64,000 nucleotides of DNA. Origin: Sporobacter sp942492735 (GTDB lineage Bacteria; Bacillota; Clostridia; Oscillospirales; Oscillospiraceae). The translations under genes and the position numbers were made by a program. The notes beneath the pieces were generated by a model. That model was not told the DNA's origin and made no database searches. It worked only from the letters and a program-made list of their open reading frames with translations. The stretch spans positions 2,418,001-2,482,000 of the forward strand of contig OW818648.1 of assembly GCA_942492735.1 (NCBI GenBank), in the 5' to 3' direction. Below, one piece after another: positions 7,514-15,738 of the stretch (positions within the stretch are counted from its first letter, which is position 1; each line of letters opens with the position of its first letter).

Positions 7514-8956
7514 TTAGCTATCAGTGTCTTTATTATCTGAAACCTTCTTATCCATATCAGTCAGTTCCTCGGAAAACTCTATTGCCAGATTGGGATTTTT
7601 CATTGACGGAAGAATAATACCGCGTTTATCCCTGCTCCTAAAAAACTTCAGGAACGAGTAGCTGACTTCAAAGAATATCAAGAGAATAATACCAGCGATA
7701 AGGCCTGAGGTTTGGCCTTTGACAAAGGGCATACTCAATATCGCGACGATCAGTGAGACAAGGACGAAGGCCGAGGTGTACGGATAGCCGTGCAGCTGGC
7801 ATTTTCCTTCAGGCGGGCAGCCAAATTTTTTACGAAGGCGCATGTGAGATGCCATCATGACGGCATATGTGAACAATATCGCAAAACCCCCCGAGCTGAG
7901 CAGGAAAAGATAAACACTGGGCAAAAAAAGGCCGAACCAAAGAGAAACGAGCATGCCGACACCCGAAGCGAGGATGCCTCTGTATGGCACATCGGTTTTC
8001 TCACGAAGCCAGCCGGGCGCCTGTTTCTCATCGGCCAGCGAGCGCATCATTCTGCCGAGCCCGAACATGGTTGCCAGCATCGTTGAGATGATGGCGGACA
8101 CGACAACAGCGCCGATCACCGTCCCAGCCCAACCGATGCCATGCCGCGTGAGTGAAGCGCCGATAGCGCTTGTATTCTCATCAAGCACAGCTGTCGGTAC
8201 GAGCGGCAGCAGAAAAGCGATATACAGAATAAACAGACTGACGAGGCTGAGCACAGTATACCGAATTGCCTTTGGGATAGTTTTCTGTGGGTTCTTCGTT
8301 TCAGAGGCGGCGAGACCGATGATTTCAAATCCGCAATAGGAAAACATGACTATCAGCATGCTGCCGAGCAGCCCCGTGATACCGCCGGGTGCAAAAGGTT
8401 CCCTTACCACCGCGCCAAGACCGACGGCAGGTTTTCCGCCGAATATCCCAACGACGAGCGAAATGGCGATAAGAATAAACGAAATCACTGTAAATACCTT
8501 GATACCGGCGAGCGCGCTCTCAAGTTTCGAGAGTCTGACCGCGCCAAGCAGATTTAGCAGCGTGACGACAATGATAATCGACGTTGCCATAAGTGACAGT
8601 GGAATGGACGGAAACCACTGACGCAGCAGAATGGACGCAGCAGTGGCTTCACTCGACATACCAAGAGCCATGCCGACCCAATAGATCCATCCGACAACGA
8701 AGCCTGTCCTTTCTCCGAAAGCTTTGGAGGCGAATGTTTTAAAACCGCCGTAGTGCGGATTGGCGACAGTCATTTCAGACATGGCGTACAATATATAATA
8801 AACGAGAATTCCGCCAAAAATATAAGCGATGATGATGGATGGCCCTGCAGCGTTGATCGCAACAGATGATCCGAGGAAGAAAGATCCGCCGATGACGGTT
8901 CCAAGCGCCAGCATCGTGAGATGTCCGGCGGTAAGACCTTTTTTATTCTTTTCCAT
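7514..8956 (-). CDS. APC-superfamily amino acid permease
   Basis: The 480-residue integral membrane protein has about twelve hydrophobic segments. The opening LTAGHLTMLALGTVIGGSFF is the first helix signature of amino acid/polyamine/organocation permeases, with the broken-helix GxVIGGxxF substrate-site motif. A central FSYCGFEIIGLAASETKNPQ matches the TM6-loop signature (E-T-K-N-P) of GABA/lysine/asparagine permease types. It is probably a proton-coupled amino-acid uptake system in the cytoplasmic membrane; the substrate is not predictable. It is divergent from the GerMN lipoprotein gene across a 160-base gap. Confidence 0.88.
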   Translation of the reverse strand: MEKNKKGLTAGHLTMLALGTVIGGSFFLGSSVAINAAGPSIIIAYIFGGILVYYILYAMSEMTVANPHYGGFKTFASKAFGERTGFVVGWIYWVGMALGMSSEATAASILLRQWFPSIPLSLMATSIIIVVTLLNLLGAVRLSKLESALAGIKVFTVISFILIAISLVVGIFGGKPAVGLGAVVREPFAPGGITGLLGSMLIVMFSYCGFEIIGLAASETKNPQKTIPKAIRYTVLSLVSLFILYIAFLLPLVPTAVLDENTSAIGASLTRHGIGWAGTVIGAVVVSAIISTMLATMFGLGRMMRSLADEKQAPGWLREKTDVPYRGILASGVGMLVSLWFGLFLPSVYLFLLSSGGFAILFTYAVMMASHMRLRKKFGCPPEGKCQLHGYPYTSAFVLVSLIVAILSMPFVKGQTSGLIAGIILLIFFEVSYSFLKFFRSRDKRGIILPSMKNPNLAIEFSEELTDMDKKVSDNKDTDS

Positions 8957-9116
8957 ATTGCTTTGTGCCCTCTTACGTTTTTATTTGCAGCATTTATTGT
9001 GCGTAAATTTTCTCGAGGCATTCTCTAAATGCTGAAATAGACTTTATGCGAATAAACATTAAAGGGCTTTATCCGAGCTGAATAAAAATTAAACTGAAAA
9101 TATAACGGAGGTTAAT

Positions 9117-10229
9117 ATGAAAAAAGTCGTTCTTATTTTAGTCATGGCAGCTGTTCTCATGCTGTCATCATGCGGCGCGGTGCCAAGTGTCGTCAGCCCG
9201 TCGCCGTCAGCCTCAGTATCAGCATCCCCATCGCCCTCCGCATTACCGTCTCCATCACTCTCGCCGAGTCCGGCAGTGCTGACAGTGGGCGATTATTACC
9301 CTTTTACGCCGAATTTGATTATGACATATGCCGGTGAAGGCAACGAATTCGCCTTCTTCGTATCCCATGTTGATTATATCAGCAACGGGGCAATCCAGAT
9401 TCGGACGAACAACGGCGGCACCGAATCGGTGAGTGTCTATACTATTGATAACGGTGCGCTCAAAGAGGTTTTCTCACAGCCTGAAACGTATTATATGGTC
9501 GACTACACGAGCCTGAGTACAATGAGCGAGATTGCAATTATGGAACCAATCGCTGTCGGTACGACGTGGACGCTCGACAGCGGTGACCAGCGAAGCATCA
9601 CTGCTATAGACGCTTCAGTCACAGTGCCATTAGGCACATATGAGGCCCTTGAGGTGACGACAACTTACGATGACAGTACGGTGAAGGATTATTACGCCGT
9701 CGATGTCGGGCTCATTAAGAGGTTATTTACCCCGAATAGCGACCCGTCAAACCAGATCTCAAGCATGCTCCAAGCCTACGAGGTGGGAAACCCGCTGACG
9801 CAAAACGCACGCTTCTATTATCCCGATTTTGACAACGACCAGGTAGCGTACGTTGAGAAAGTGCTCGAATTCTTTACAGGCGACAGCCTCGAATCAAAAT
9901 TCGAAACAGAATTTAGGAACGCGCCAGCCGGCAGCAGCTTGGCGCCTCTGATGTCACCGGCTACCACCATCAACAGTATCACGTTTGACATGAACACAGG
10001 CGTTGCCACCATCGATTTTTCGGAGGAGTTCATCACGCAGATGAATGCCGGTACCTCTCTTGAGTCGATGATTCTGACGAGCGTCGGTGATGCGCTGGGC
10101 ACTTACTTCCAAACAGACAAGGTGTCAATTACCATTGACGGCGGACCGTATGAATCGGGACATATCCTGATGAATATCGGTGAGTATCTAACCTTTGACC
10201 GGGAAAGCGCTGTTGAGTATAATCCTTAA
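9117..10229 (+). CDS. GerMN-domain lipoprotein
   Basis: The 370-residue exported protein has signal peptide residues 1-18 and lipobox LSSC, giving lipid-anchored Cys19. A low-complexity Ser/Pro linker (residues about 26-56) is followed by a beta-rich central domain. The C-terminal region, residues about 240-360, resembles the GerMN fold found in the germination protein GerM and related spore/cell-surface proteins (SITFDMNTGVATIDFSEEF, then a repeat-like segment). It probably sits on the outer face of the cytoplasmic membrane and may have a sporulation or germination role. The start has GGAGG at 9107-9111. It faces the subtilase gene convergently across a hairpin. Confidence 0.7.
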   Translation: MKKVVLILVMAAVLMLSSCGAVPSVVSPSPSASVSASPSPSALPSPSLSPSPAVLTVGDYYPFTPNLIMTYAGEGNEFAFFVSHVDYISNGAIQIRTNNGGTESVSVYTIDNGALKEVFSQPETYYMVDYTSLSTMSEIAIMEPIAVGTTWTLDSGDQRSITAIDASVTVPLGTYEALEVTTTYDDSTVKDYYAVDVGLIKRLFTPNSDPSNQISSMLQAYEVGNPLTQNARFYYPDFDNDQVAYVEKVLEFFTGDSLESKFETEFRNAPAGSSLAPLMSPATTINSITFDMNTGVATIDFSEEFITQMNAGTSLESMILTSVGDALGTYFQTDKVSITIDGGPYESGHILMNIGEYLTFDRESAVEYNP

Positions 10230-10256
10230 CGCGGCAATTGACAGCTGAAGAATAAT

Positions 10257-10299
10257 ATGAAACGAGCGGCATACCGATGAGGTTGCCGCTCGTTTCGTA
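10257..10299. terminator. Bidirectional terminator hairpin between convergent genes
   Basis: A perfect 13-bp stem pairs gaaacgagcggca (10259-10271) with tgccgctcgtttc (10284-10296). It lies between the convergent GerMN and subtilase genes; T-tracts are weak on both sides. Confidence 0.65.
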
Positions 10300-10360
10300 G
10301 TTACTTATCCGACTGAGCATCTTAACAATTACCGAAAAACTAATTAACTGTCGTTGGTTA

Positions 10361-11875
10361 TCAAGGCTTCGAAGAGGATTTAACAATGACAGTAAGCGTA
10401 ACCGTATCTGCAGCAGCTCCCATAGAATCCGTGGCGTTATAGGTAATGATATATGTGCCGGCTTTAGCCGTATCAACAGTCCCTGAGATTTCTAGATTTT
10501 CTGTGATGTTTCCGTCTTCAACATCGTATACCGTTGCGCCGAGTTCGGTATATGATGAATTAAGGACAATCCTTATTAGATTCTTACCGTTCAATGAAAT
10601 AACAGGCTTCGTGTTAGCGTTGACTGGTGTTGTCGGCGTTGGATTTGAAACAGGAAGACCAGGAGAGACAAGGCTCAAAGCTGCGGCATAATTAATGCAC
10701 CCATATCCGTAATAATTATCAAAACCGGTTGTGCCGAGGTCAGTCGCGCTTTTTTCCATAATTAAAGTAATTTCAGCCGGGCTGCTATTTGGGCTCATAC
10801 TCTTTATTATTCCAGCCAGTGCTGAGACAAACGGGCAGGCCAGTGATGTACCTGATGCCATAGAATAGGCGTTATTCATATTTGTCGAATACACCCCAGT
10901 ACCCACAGCGACCAGATCAAGGCTGGCTCCGTAGCAGGAATAGCTCGCTCTGACACTTGAAGAAGTAATAGCGCCAACAGAAACAACATTGTCACACGCG
11001 GCAGGATACATGACAGACGAATTACTGTTTCCGGCGGCGGCGATAACGATGACCCCGAGACTATTGGCATAATTCACGGCATCCTGCATCGCTTGGCACG
11101 GAGAAGAAGTACCGAGACTGAGACTAATGACATCAGCGCCCTGATTGGCGGCATATATTATGCCGAGAGCGACATCGCTTTCATATCCCCCTCCTGTTCG
11201 GTTCAAAACTTTAACAGGCAGAATAGAGCTGGCAGAAGCTCCCGCTATGCCGAGGCTGTTATTCATGGTCGCCCCAATGACGCCGGCGGTAAGGGTGCCA
11301 TGTCCGCAATCATCCGTTGGATCATTATCTTTGTTGACAAAATCATATCCGTTACTTAATAGCTTGCCTGTAAGGTCCGGATGACTGAAATTAACGCCCG
11401 AGTCAACCACAGCGATGATAACAGAATTACTTCCTTGACTGATGTCCCATCCGCTTATAATATTCATCGGTGCAAATATTGATTGCTGATATCTTTTATA
11501 ATATGTATCATTTGGCGTTGCAAACCCCTGCACGATATAATCCGGTTCAACATATTTTATACGAGCATTCTTCTTGTATTCGTTGATGACTTGATCAAGT
11601 GCTTTACCATTGCGAGGTTTGACAATATATGTGCCATTGTCCATCTGAGCAACGACATCAGCTGAGCAAGAATCATGCACTTTGTTTTTATAGTCAGCAG
11701 AAGCACCATCCTCAAACTTTACAATGAGCCGATCAGTATTTAAGCCGTCACTGTTACCCGCCTTCACGCTGTTTCCTGATGCTGAATTATTTTGCGAGCC
11801 ATCCGCTGCCAATGCGGGAATGGCTGCTGTAAGCAGAAGTGACAGAATACAAATGAGTGTGAAGATTTTCTTCAT
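10361..11875 (-). CDS. Secreted subtilisin-like serine protease (S8)
   Basis: The 504-residue preproprotein starts with a Sec signal peptide (residues 1 to about 23, ending AIPALA-AD). An inhibitor-I9-type propeptide (RLIVKFEDG... to YVEPDYIV) folds and then blocks the protease. The S8 catalytic domain has Asp in VVDSGVNFSHPDL, His in DCGHGTLTAGV and Ser in MASGTSLACPFVS. The last ~75 residues form a DUF5011/HYR-like Ig module (ELGATVYDVEDGNI...) after a Pro/Thr linker, probably for surface or substrate attachment. The ATG at 11875 follows an AGAAGGAA site; a longer frame upstream is not a signal peptide. Its 5' leader holds two c-di-GMP-I aptamers and two terminators. Confidence 0.92.
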   Translation of the reverse strand: MKKIFTLICILSLLLTAAIPALAADGSQNNSASGNSVKAGNSDGLNTDRLIVKFEDGASADYKNKVHDSCSADVVAQMDNGTYIVKPRNGKALDQVINEYKKNARIKYVEPDYIVQGFATPNDTYYKRYQQSIFAPMNIISGWDISQGSNSVIIAVVDSGVNFSHPDLTGKLLSNGYDFVNKDNDPTDDCGHGTLTAGVIGATMNNSLGIAGASASSILPVKVLNRTGGGYESDVALGIIYAANQGADVISLSLGTSSPCQAMQDAVNYANSLGVIVIAAAGNSNSSVMYPAACDNVVSVGAITSSSVRASYSCYGASLDLVAVGTGVYSTNMNNAYSMASGTSLACPFVSALAGIIKSMSPNSSPAEITLIMEKSATDLGTTGFDNYYGYGCINYAAALSLVSPGLPVSNPTPTTPVNANTKPVISLNGKNLIRIVLNSSYTELGATVYDVEDGNITENLEISGTVDTAKAGTYIITYNATDSMGAAADTVTLTVIVKSSSKP

Positions 11876-11899
11876 GTCTTGGTTCCTTCTCTCTTTAAA

Positions 11900-11932
11900 A
11901 TAAAAAATCTGCAGTCGTTGCCGATTGCAGAT
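11900..11932 (-). terminator. Riboswitch-linked terminator in the subtilase leader (proximal)
   Basis: On the minus strand, atctgca and tgcagat (plus positions 11926-11932 and 11907-11913) form a stem followed by ttttttattt, 25 bases before the protease start. It lies between aptamer 2 and the gene, so it is the expected expression platform. Confidence 0.8.
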
Positions 11933-11977
11933 AGATATATCAAAGAGATGGTACCATTGATGCCATTCCAATCATCA

Positions 11978-12062
11978 GCAACCCGGCTGTCGTCATAAAT
12001 TGCTAGAATTTATCTTAGACCCGTGGCTTTGCGTCCCTGACTTTCGACAGGTTTGCCGTTTA
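11978..12062 (-). promoter_or_regulatory. c-di-GMP-I (GEMM) riboswitch aptamer 2
   Basis: Read on the minus strand this has the conserved GEMM-I core in order: ggcaaacc, a stem capped by a tcgaaag tetraloop, gggacgcaaagcc, acgggtctaag, and the closing gccgggttgc. These are the conserved blocks of the c-di-GMP-I aptamer (P2 GNRA loop, junction and receptor half). It is the promoter-distal of two aptamers and is followed by the terminator at 11900-11932. Confidence 0.9.
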
Positions 12063-12077
12063 TTCAATTTTTGCATA

Positions 12078-12108
12078 AAAATTATGAGCATCCAAACACA
12101 GGATGCTC
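12078..12108 (-). terminator. Terminator linked to riboswitch aptamer 1
   Basis: On the minus strand an 8-bp stem gagcatcc/ggatgctc (plus positions 12085-12092 with 12101-12108) is followed by ataattttta. It lies between the two aptamers, so each aptamer has its own expression platform. Confidence 0.75.
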
Positions 12109-12123
12109 AAAAGCAATACTAAG

Positions 12124-12201
12124 CTTGGCAGTTTGGCGATCATACACTTTGTGTTTAGACCCATAACTTTGCGGCCCAACCTTTCGATTGGTGTGCCTTT
12201 T
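12124..12201 (-). promoter_or_regulatory. c-di-GMP-I (GEMM) riboswitch aptamer 1
   Basis: The minus strand reads ggcacacc, a stem with tcgaaag loop, gggccgcaaagtt, atgggtctaaac and cgccaaactgcc. These are the same conserved blocks in the same order as aptamer 2, with compensating changes in the stems. It is the promoter-proximal aptamer. Between it and the radical SAM gene stop (12202-12341) lies only AT-rich sequence, where the promoter should be; I could not fix one. Confidence 0.85.
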
Positions 12202-12341
12202 AACAGACGCATTTATTTACTTGTATGCCAATTTATACTCATGTTAATCGATTCGACAGTAAAATGCAATAGCTATTTTTTATGTATTATTGATGTTTTT
12301 CTTGTCGTATTTTGCCTATGAATTAATTTGATTACAGATTA

Positions 12342-13484
12342 TCATGCTGAATTCATGCTGTCCTTTGGTATGTAGTCACACTTTTCGCCGGACCGGGCGC
12401 AATCCCTCATCTCATTCTGTGCTTTGGGAATACACGAGCAATTCAAATCGCTATTTGCGCACGTCAGGCAGCGTTCGGGGAGCAGCATTGCGCCAACCTG
12501 ACGCCGGATGTCAAGCGCAGCATCCTTGAACCCCTGCTCAAGGGGAAAGGTATATGGAAAATTGGCCATTGAACAGGGATACATCCTGCCATCCCAGGCA
12601 ATGAATACGACTGTTTTCCCCCCACGGCACCACATGTTTCGCGATTCATGATCCTTTTCTTCATCTGCTGCATCGCCGCCCGCCGCATAGATATCACCGG
12701 TGAGGTTATAATATTCGTCTAAAACAGGCTGCGATATGCGCTGAATCACGTCATTGATTTCGTCGAGCTGGTCTTTTGTCATCCTCTGTTTTCGTGTGTC
12801 GGAACACGCGCCCCGGGTTGGCGCCAGAGATCCGAAATCGACAGAAATCAGCCTGTTCCTGCTGGCAACGAGGTCATGGACGTCGGAAAGGTCCCTGTAA
12901 TTCTCGCTGCATGCGGTAAATCGAACATCGATTTTGAGGTTCGGAATTGTCAGCAGTCGGTCCAGGCCGTCAAATGCCCGCTGGAAACTGCCGTCACTGC
13001 CGCCAAACTTTTTATATGTCGCCTCAGAAGCCCCGTATAAAGTGAGTCCGACCATTGCAGGAGGGCGTCTTTTCAGTAACGCGAGGATGCTGTCATCGAC
13101 AGTTGTTCCGTTGGTAAATAAACTGACGAATAGACCGAGATTGGAGATCTCTTCGTAAATCTCCGCAAAATCCGGCCGCATCATTGGCTCACCGCCTGTG
13201 AGCAGTAGAAAAACGCCGCCCTGGTCTCTGAACTGCCGGGCTAAATCTATCCACTCTCGGGCTGTACAGGGCCTTCCGCCCAGCGCTTCAGCGCGTTCTT
13301 TATCGATCCGGACATAACACATCGGGCATTTAAGCGTGCAGAAAGCGGTCAGCTCAAAAGTTGCGCCGCTGAAATAACCACCTGTCAGAGGGTCTATATT
13401 AAACGTATCAACGAAGTGCCTCCACTTGTCATTCGTCAGCAGGCTTTGAGCCAATAGCTGGGCATGCGGCTGATCCATACTCAT
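12342..13484 (-). CDS. RiPP-modifying radical SAM/SPASM enzyme
   Basis: The 380-residue enzyme has the radical SAM cluster motif CTLKCPMC (C-x3-C-x2-C) around residue 51, then LLLTGGEPMMRPDF for SAM binding. The C-terminal SPASM-type cysteines occur in MWCRGGKT, MYPCSMANF, CLTCANSDLNCSC, CARSGEKCDY. Such enzymes build thioether or carbon-carbon bonds in ribosomal peptides. The start overlaps the stop of the PqqD-like gene by 4 bases (ATGA), so enzyme and peptide-recognition protein are translated together. With three cysteines in the neighbouring precursor, a sactipeptide/ranthipeptide-type product is plausible. Confidence 0.9.
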   Translation of the reverse strand: MSMDQPHAQLLAQSLLTNDKWRHFVDTFNIDPLTGGYFSGATFELTAFCTLKCPMCYVRIDKERAEALGGRPCTAREWIDLARQFRDQGGVFLLLTGGEPMMRPDFAEIYEEISNLGLFVSLFTNGTTVDDSILALLKRRPPAMVGLTLYGASEATYKKFGGSDGSFQRAFDGLDRLLTIPNLKIDVRFTACSENYRDLSDVHDLVASRNRLISVDFGSLAPTRGACSDTRKQRMTKDQLDEINDVIQRISQPVLDEYYNLTGDIYAAGGDAADEEKDHESRNMWCRGGKTVVFIAWDGRMYPCSMANFPYTFPLEQGFKDAALDIRRQVGAMLLPERCLTCANSDLNCSCIPKAQNEMRDCARSGEKCDYIPKDSMNSA

Positions 13485-13747
13485 GCCTCCAGCATATTCG
13501 CGTCTGACAGAGTTTTTATCAATCCGACGACATCCACAGCAGCAGTCGCCTCGTCAATATCATATTCTTCAAGAAGCGCCGCGATAATGTCTTCCTTTGT
13601 ACACCCGATAACCAATAAATTCCATATAAACGCGCCGCTGTCGTTAATCTCAGACATCCCGTTAAATTCCAAAAGCCGTTCTCCCATTGGAACAATGACC
13701 CATCTACCCGCGATATTCCTCAGCAACAAATCTTCCTTAATTTTCAT
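13481..13747 (-). CDS. PqqD-like RiPP recognition element protein
   Basis: The 88-residue protein has the stand-alone PqqD fold: LLLRNIAGRWVIVPMGER (beta strands), LEFNGMSEINDSGAFIW, and a helical end that resembles the RRE winged helix. Family role: it binds the precursor leader and delivers it to the radical SAM enzyme. The ATG at 13747 follows AAGGGG; an upstream in-frame start would run into the preceding gene. It is coupled by a 4-base overlap to the radical SAM gene. Confidence 0.88.
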   Translation of the reverse strand: MKIKEDLLLRNIAGRWVIVPMGERLLEFNGMSEINDSGAFIWNLLVIGCTKEDIIAALLEEYDIDEATAAVDVVGLIKTLSDANMLEA

Positions 13748-13760
13748 TTGAGGATTCCCC

Positions 13761-14633
13761 TTAAAATAATACTTTTTCAACCGTTTCGACAGACGATTCA
13801 TCTATCGTACAGGTTAGCTCAAACACCCGAATATCTTGAATGATTCGCTTAATATTTTCAATCGCGCGATCTAAAGTACTGCTGTCAAAATTTGAATGAA
13901 AAACATTGGCAAGTAAAGCAAGAAAGGCTTCATGCCCTGTAAGTTCCTTCAATGTATTAGTGTCGCCATGCTTGATAAGGAATACTGAGTCGAGCGGTAT
14001 CGATCTGTTGACAGTTTCTCCGGACGAACCGCACCAGGGCGTGCCGTATACTCTGGGTTTTCCGTTGGCAGGCATAATGGCCGGACAGTCACCGTTTATA
14101 ATCAGCGCATCCCGGTATCTTTGCCAAAGGTGCGCTTGCGTGGTTTTGCCCGCACCGCTGGAACCGGTAAAAATAAAACCTTTTCCGCTGTATTCCAGCG
14201 CCGCCCCGTGCAAAACAAGGCCCCCCATATAAAGCGCCCTGCATTCAAATGGCTGCGTCATCCAGTGTAAATCGTAGTGCTCATATTCTTTAATATGAGG
14301 AGTATATTCGGCAGTTGAATAATCTCCGGACATCAATATTGAATACCCCGGGGCTGCTCTGTTATATGGATCAAACTCCGTAAGAACCTTATGGTTGTCT
14401 GTTTGATAATACAGCTGGTTGATTATTCGTTTACCTGTCAAGGGTCCGGTGTGTCGGTTCAGAGACTGTACCAAGACATGCATATCAGGTCTATCCGGCG
14501 GCGCTTCAATATGAAAGGCTTCAAGGACTCTGGGCAGGATAATACAATCGTGATAACAGTAGCATCTGCGCTTTCCACCTTCGTTTTCCCACTCTATGCC
14601 GACAGTGATCCCAGCGATCTGAAAGTAATCCAT
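13761..14633 (-). CDS. HPr-kinase-like P-loop protein of the RiPP cluster
   Basis: The 290-residue protein has a C-terminal HPr kinase/phosphorylase-like domain: Walker A GSSGAGKTTQ, LHGAALEY before it, INGDCPAI as the Walker B-type segment and YGTPWCGSSGE after it. It lacks the true HprK N-terminal domain. Relatives occur in many radical SAM/PqqD RiPP loci and in lasso clusters, where some phosphorylate the peptide; for this subgroup the role is not settled. It lies 13 bases before the PqqD-like gene. The start ATG at 14633 has GAGGT at a 6-7 base spacing. Confidence 0.82.
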   Translation of the reverse strand: MDYFQIAGITVGIEWENEGGKRRCYCYHDCIILPRVLEAFHIEAPPDRPDMHVLVQSLNRHTGPLTGKRIINQLYYQTDNHKVLTEFDPYNRAAPGYSILMSGDYSTAEYTPHIKEYEHYDLHWMTQPFECRALYMGGLVLHGAALEYSGKGFIFTGSSGAGKTTQAHLWQRYRDALIINGDCPAIMPANGKPRVYGTPWCGSSGETVNRSIPLDSVFLIKHGDTNTLKELTGHEAFLALLANVFHSNFDSSTLDRAIENIKRIIQDIRVFELTCTIDESSVETVEKVLF

Positions 14634-14663
14634 GCTATTACCTCATATGTGTGTTTTAACGCT

Positions 14664-14703
14664 AGAAGTGCCTTTTACTGCATCCGCAACAAAAGGCACT
14701 TCT
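14664..14703 (-). terminator. Intercistronic hairpin after the RiPP precursor
   Basis: A perfect 13-bp stem (agaagtgcctttt at 14664-14676 with aaaaggcacttct at 14691-14703) has a 14-base loop. It lies between the precursor stop and the kinase-like gene start and has no T-run. It probably blocks 3' decay of, or partly ends, the precursor message so that peptide exceeds enzymes. Confidence 0.7.
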
Positions 14704-14719
14704 ATGCATTCTTCTCAGA

Positions 14720-14911
14720 TCAGCAGGTTCCTGTGCCGCTGCCGCCTTGGCTGTTTTGATGCTTCCCGCAACCGCTACCTTGCGTCAGTGTGCATGAAGT
14801 AGCCACGCCGTTATCGTTTGCAACGCCAGTTGTTTGTCCAGATACGTAGAGACGTGCAGCAACGACGAATTCATACGTCTCCAGCTTTGGGCTCTCATAT
14901 GTTTTTTTCAA
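14720..14911 (-). CDS. RiPP precursor peptide
   Basis: The 63-residue peptide has a charged leader (MKKTYESPKLETYEF...) followed by a Gly/Ser/Thr/Asn-rich C-terminal region with three cysteines (ATSC, GSGC and a C-terminal GTGTC). Leader style and position, next to PqqD-like and SPASM radical SAM genes, mark it as the substrate of the cluster. The start is inferred to be TTG at 14911: AAAGGAG at 14921-14927 lies nine bases upstream, while the TTG at 14920 would abut it. The core boundary is not visible; VVAA or the Gly-rich onset near residue 25 are candidates. No close known RiPP is recognised. Confidence 0.8.
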   Translation of the reverse strand: MKKTYESPKLETYEFVVAARLYVSGQTTGVANDNGVATSCTLTQGSGCGKHQNSQGGSGTGTC

Positions 14912-14967
14912 ATACAGCAACTCCTTTATGTATTCTCGTTATTATTAGGATACAAGATGTCAATTTA

Positions 14968-14996
14968 ACAATAACCCAATATCGCAAATAAAGCAA
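14968..14996 (-). promoter_or_regulatory. Sigma-A type promoter for the RiPP precursor
   Basis: Minus strand TTGCTT (14991-14996), 17-base spacer, TATTGT (14968-14973), about 55 bases before the TTG start. It would give the precursor its own transcript inside the cluster. Confidence 0.5.
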
Positions 14997-15123
14997 GTAT
15001 ATTTTACATAAAATATATAAATATGTAAAGTTTAGTCCATAATCAAAGCTGCCTGCATTCTCTTGTTATTGTCACAAAGTGTTATACTATCTCAGCTGTT
15101 ATCACAATTGGTTTACGGTCGAT

Positions 15124-15618
15124 TTAAGAACCGCTCCATCTTCTCACAAGAGATCGTATTTTGCGGATTCGTCCGTCCCACCGTAGTAAAAATGCCCTGT
15201 GCGAGAAAAGACCAGTCCATATTCCGGAATACAGGCGATATCGTATGGAACATATGGAGATATATTTTCCTTTGCGGATGAATCCGATGGCTTTCAGATA
15301 GATATTTTTTCTATCAAGCAGAGGTTCCAGGCAGAGATTGGCGTCTCCGTTGGGAAAATACCCATTTTCGGCCACTGAGATAATCCTGTGCAGAACATAT
15401 AGGCCGTCAAGTGACTTATAGAAAATAACGTCATTTTTCTTTATTTCCGTGTCGTCCTTGACGGCAATCAGATCGATATAATCGCGCCTGTCCTCCAGCA
15501 ATGGGCGCATGCTTCTACCGATGCCGATCATGCGGACTGTTTCACCGCGCCGTGCTTTTTCGATAAGGCCAAGTATATGTTCTTCATCGTCGGTAATGAT
15601 TTTATTCTTGTCTGTCAT
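15124..15618 (-). CDS. S24/S26 signal-peptidase-like protein of the RiPP cluster
   Basis: The 164-residue protein has GIGRSMRPLL, the catalytic-Ser SMxP motif of signal peptidase I/LexA-type proteases. Instead of the bacterial Lys it shows LHRII, the Ser-His arrangement of ER/SipW-type signal peptidases. No clear transmembrane segment is visible; the C-terminus is Arg-rich. Relatives are often encoded with PqqD-like and radical SAM proteins in clostridial RiPP loci, so it is a candidate for leader removal or export-linked cleavage. It is the first gene of the cluster, with a start at ATG 15618 behind AAAGGGT. Confidence 0.75.
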   Translation of the reverse strand: MTDKNKIITDDEEHILGLIEKARRGETVRMIGIGRSMRPLLEDRRDYIDLIAVKDDTEIKKNDVIFYKSLDGLYVLHRIISVAENGYFPNGDANLCLEPLLDRKNIYLKAIGFIRKGKYISICSIRYRLYSGIWTGLFSHRAFLLRWDGRIRKIRSLVRRWSGS

Positions 15619-15647
15619 GATAAACGACCCTTTTTTATCTTTTGTTA

Positions 15648-15676
15648 TATAGTAGCATTTTCTAATAAAACGTCAA
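15648..15676 (-). promoter_or_regulatory. Probable promoter of the RiPP cluster
   Basis: Minus strand TTGACG (15671-15676) with a TACTATATA segment 16-19 bases downstream. The exact -10 hexamer is ambiguous (TACTAT at 16 or TATATA at 19 bases). Confidence 0.5.
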
Positions 15677-15683
15677 CATGAAA

Positions 15684-15718
15684 ATAAAAAACGACCGGGC
15701 TGCGTGATGCAGCCCGGT
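15684..15718 (-). terminator. Terminator after the DUF4349 gene
   Basis: A perfect 10-bp stem accgggctgc/gcagcccggt (15694-15703 with 15709-15718) is followed on the minus strand by cgttttttat. Confidence 0.9.
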
Positions 15719-15738
15719 TTGACTTAATACGTTCTCTA

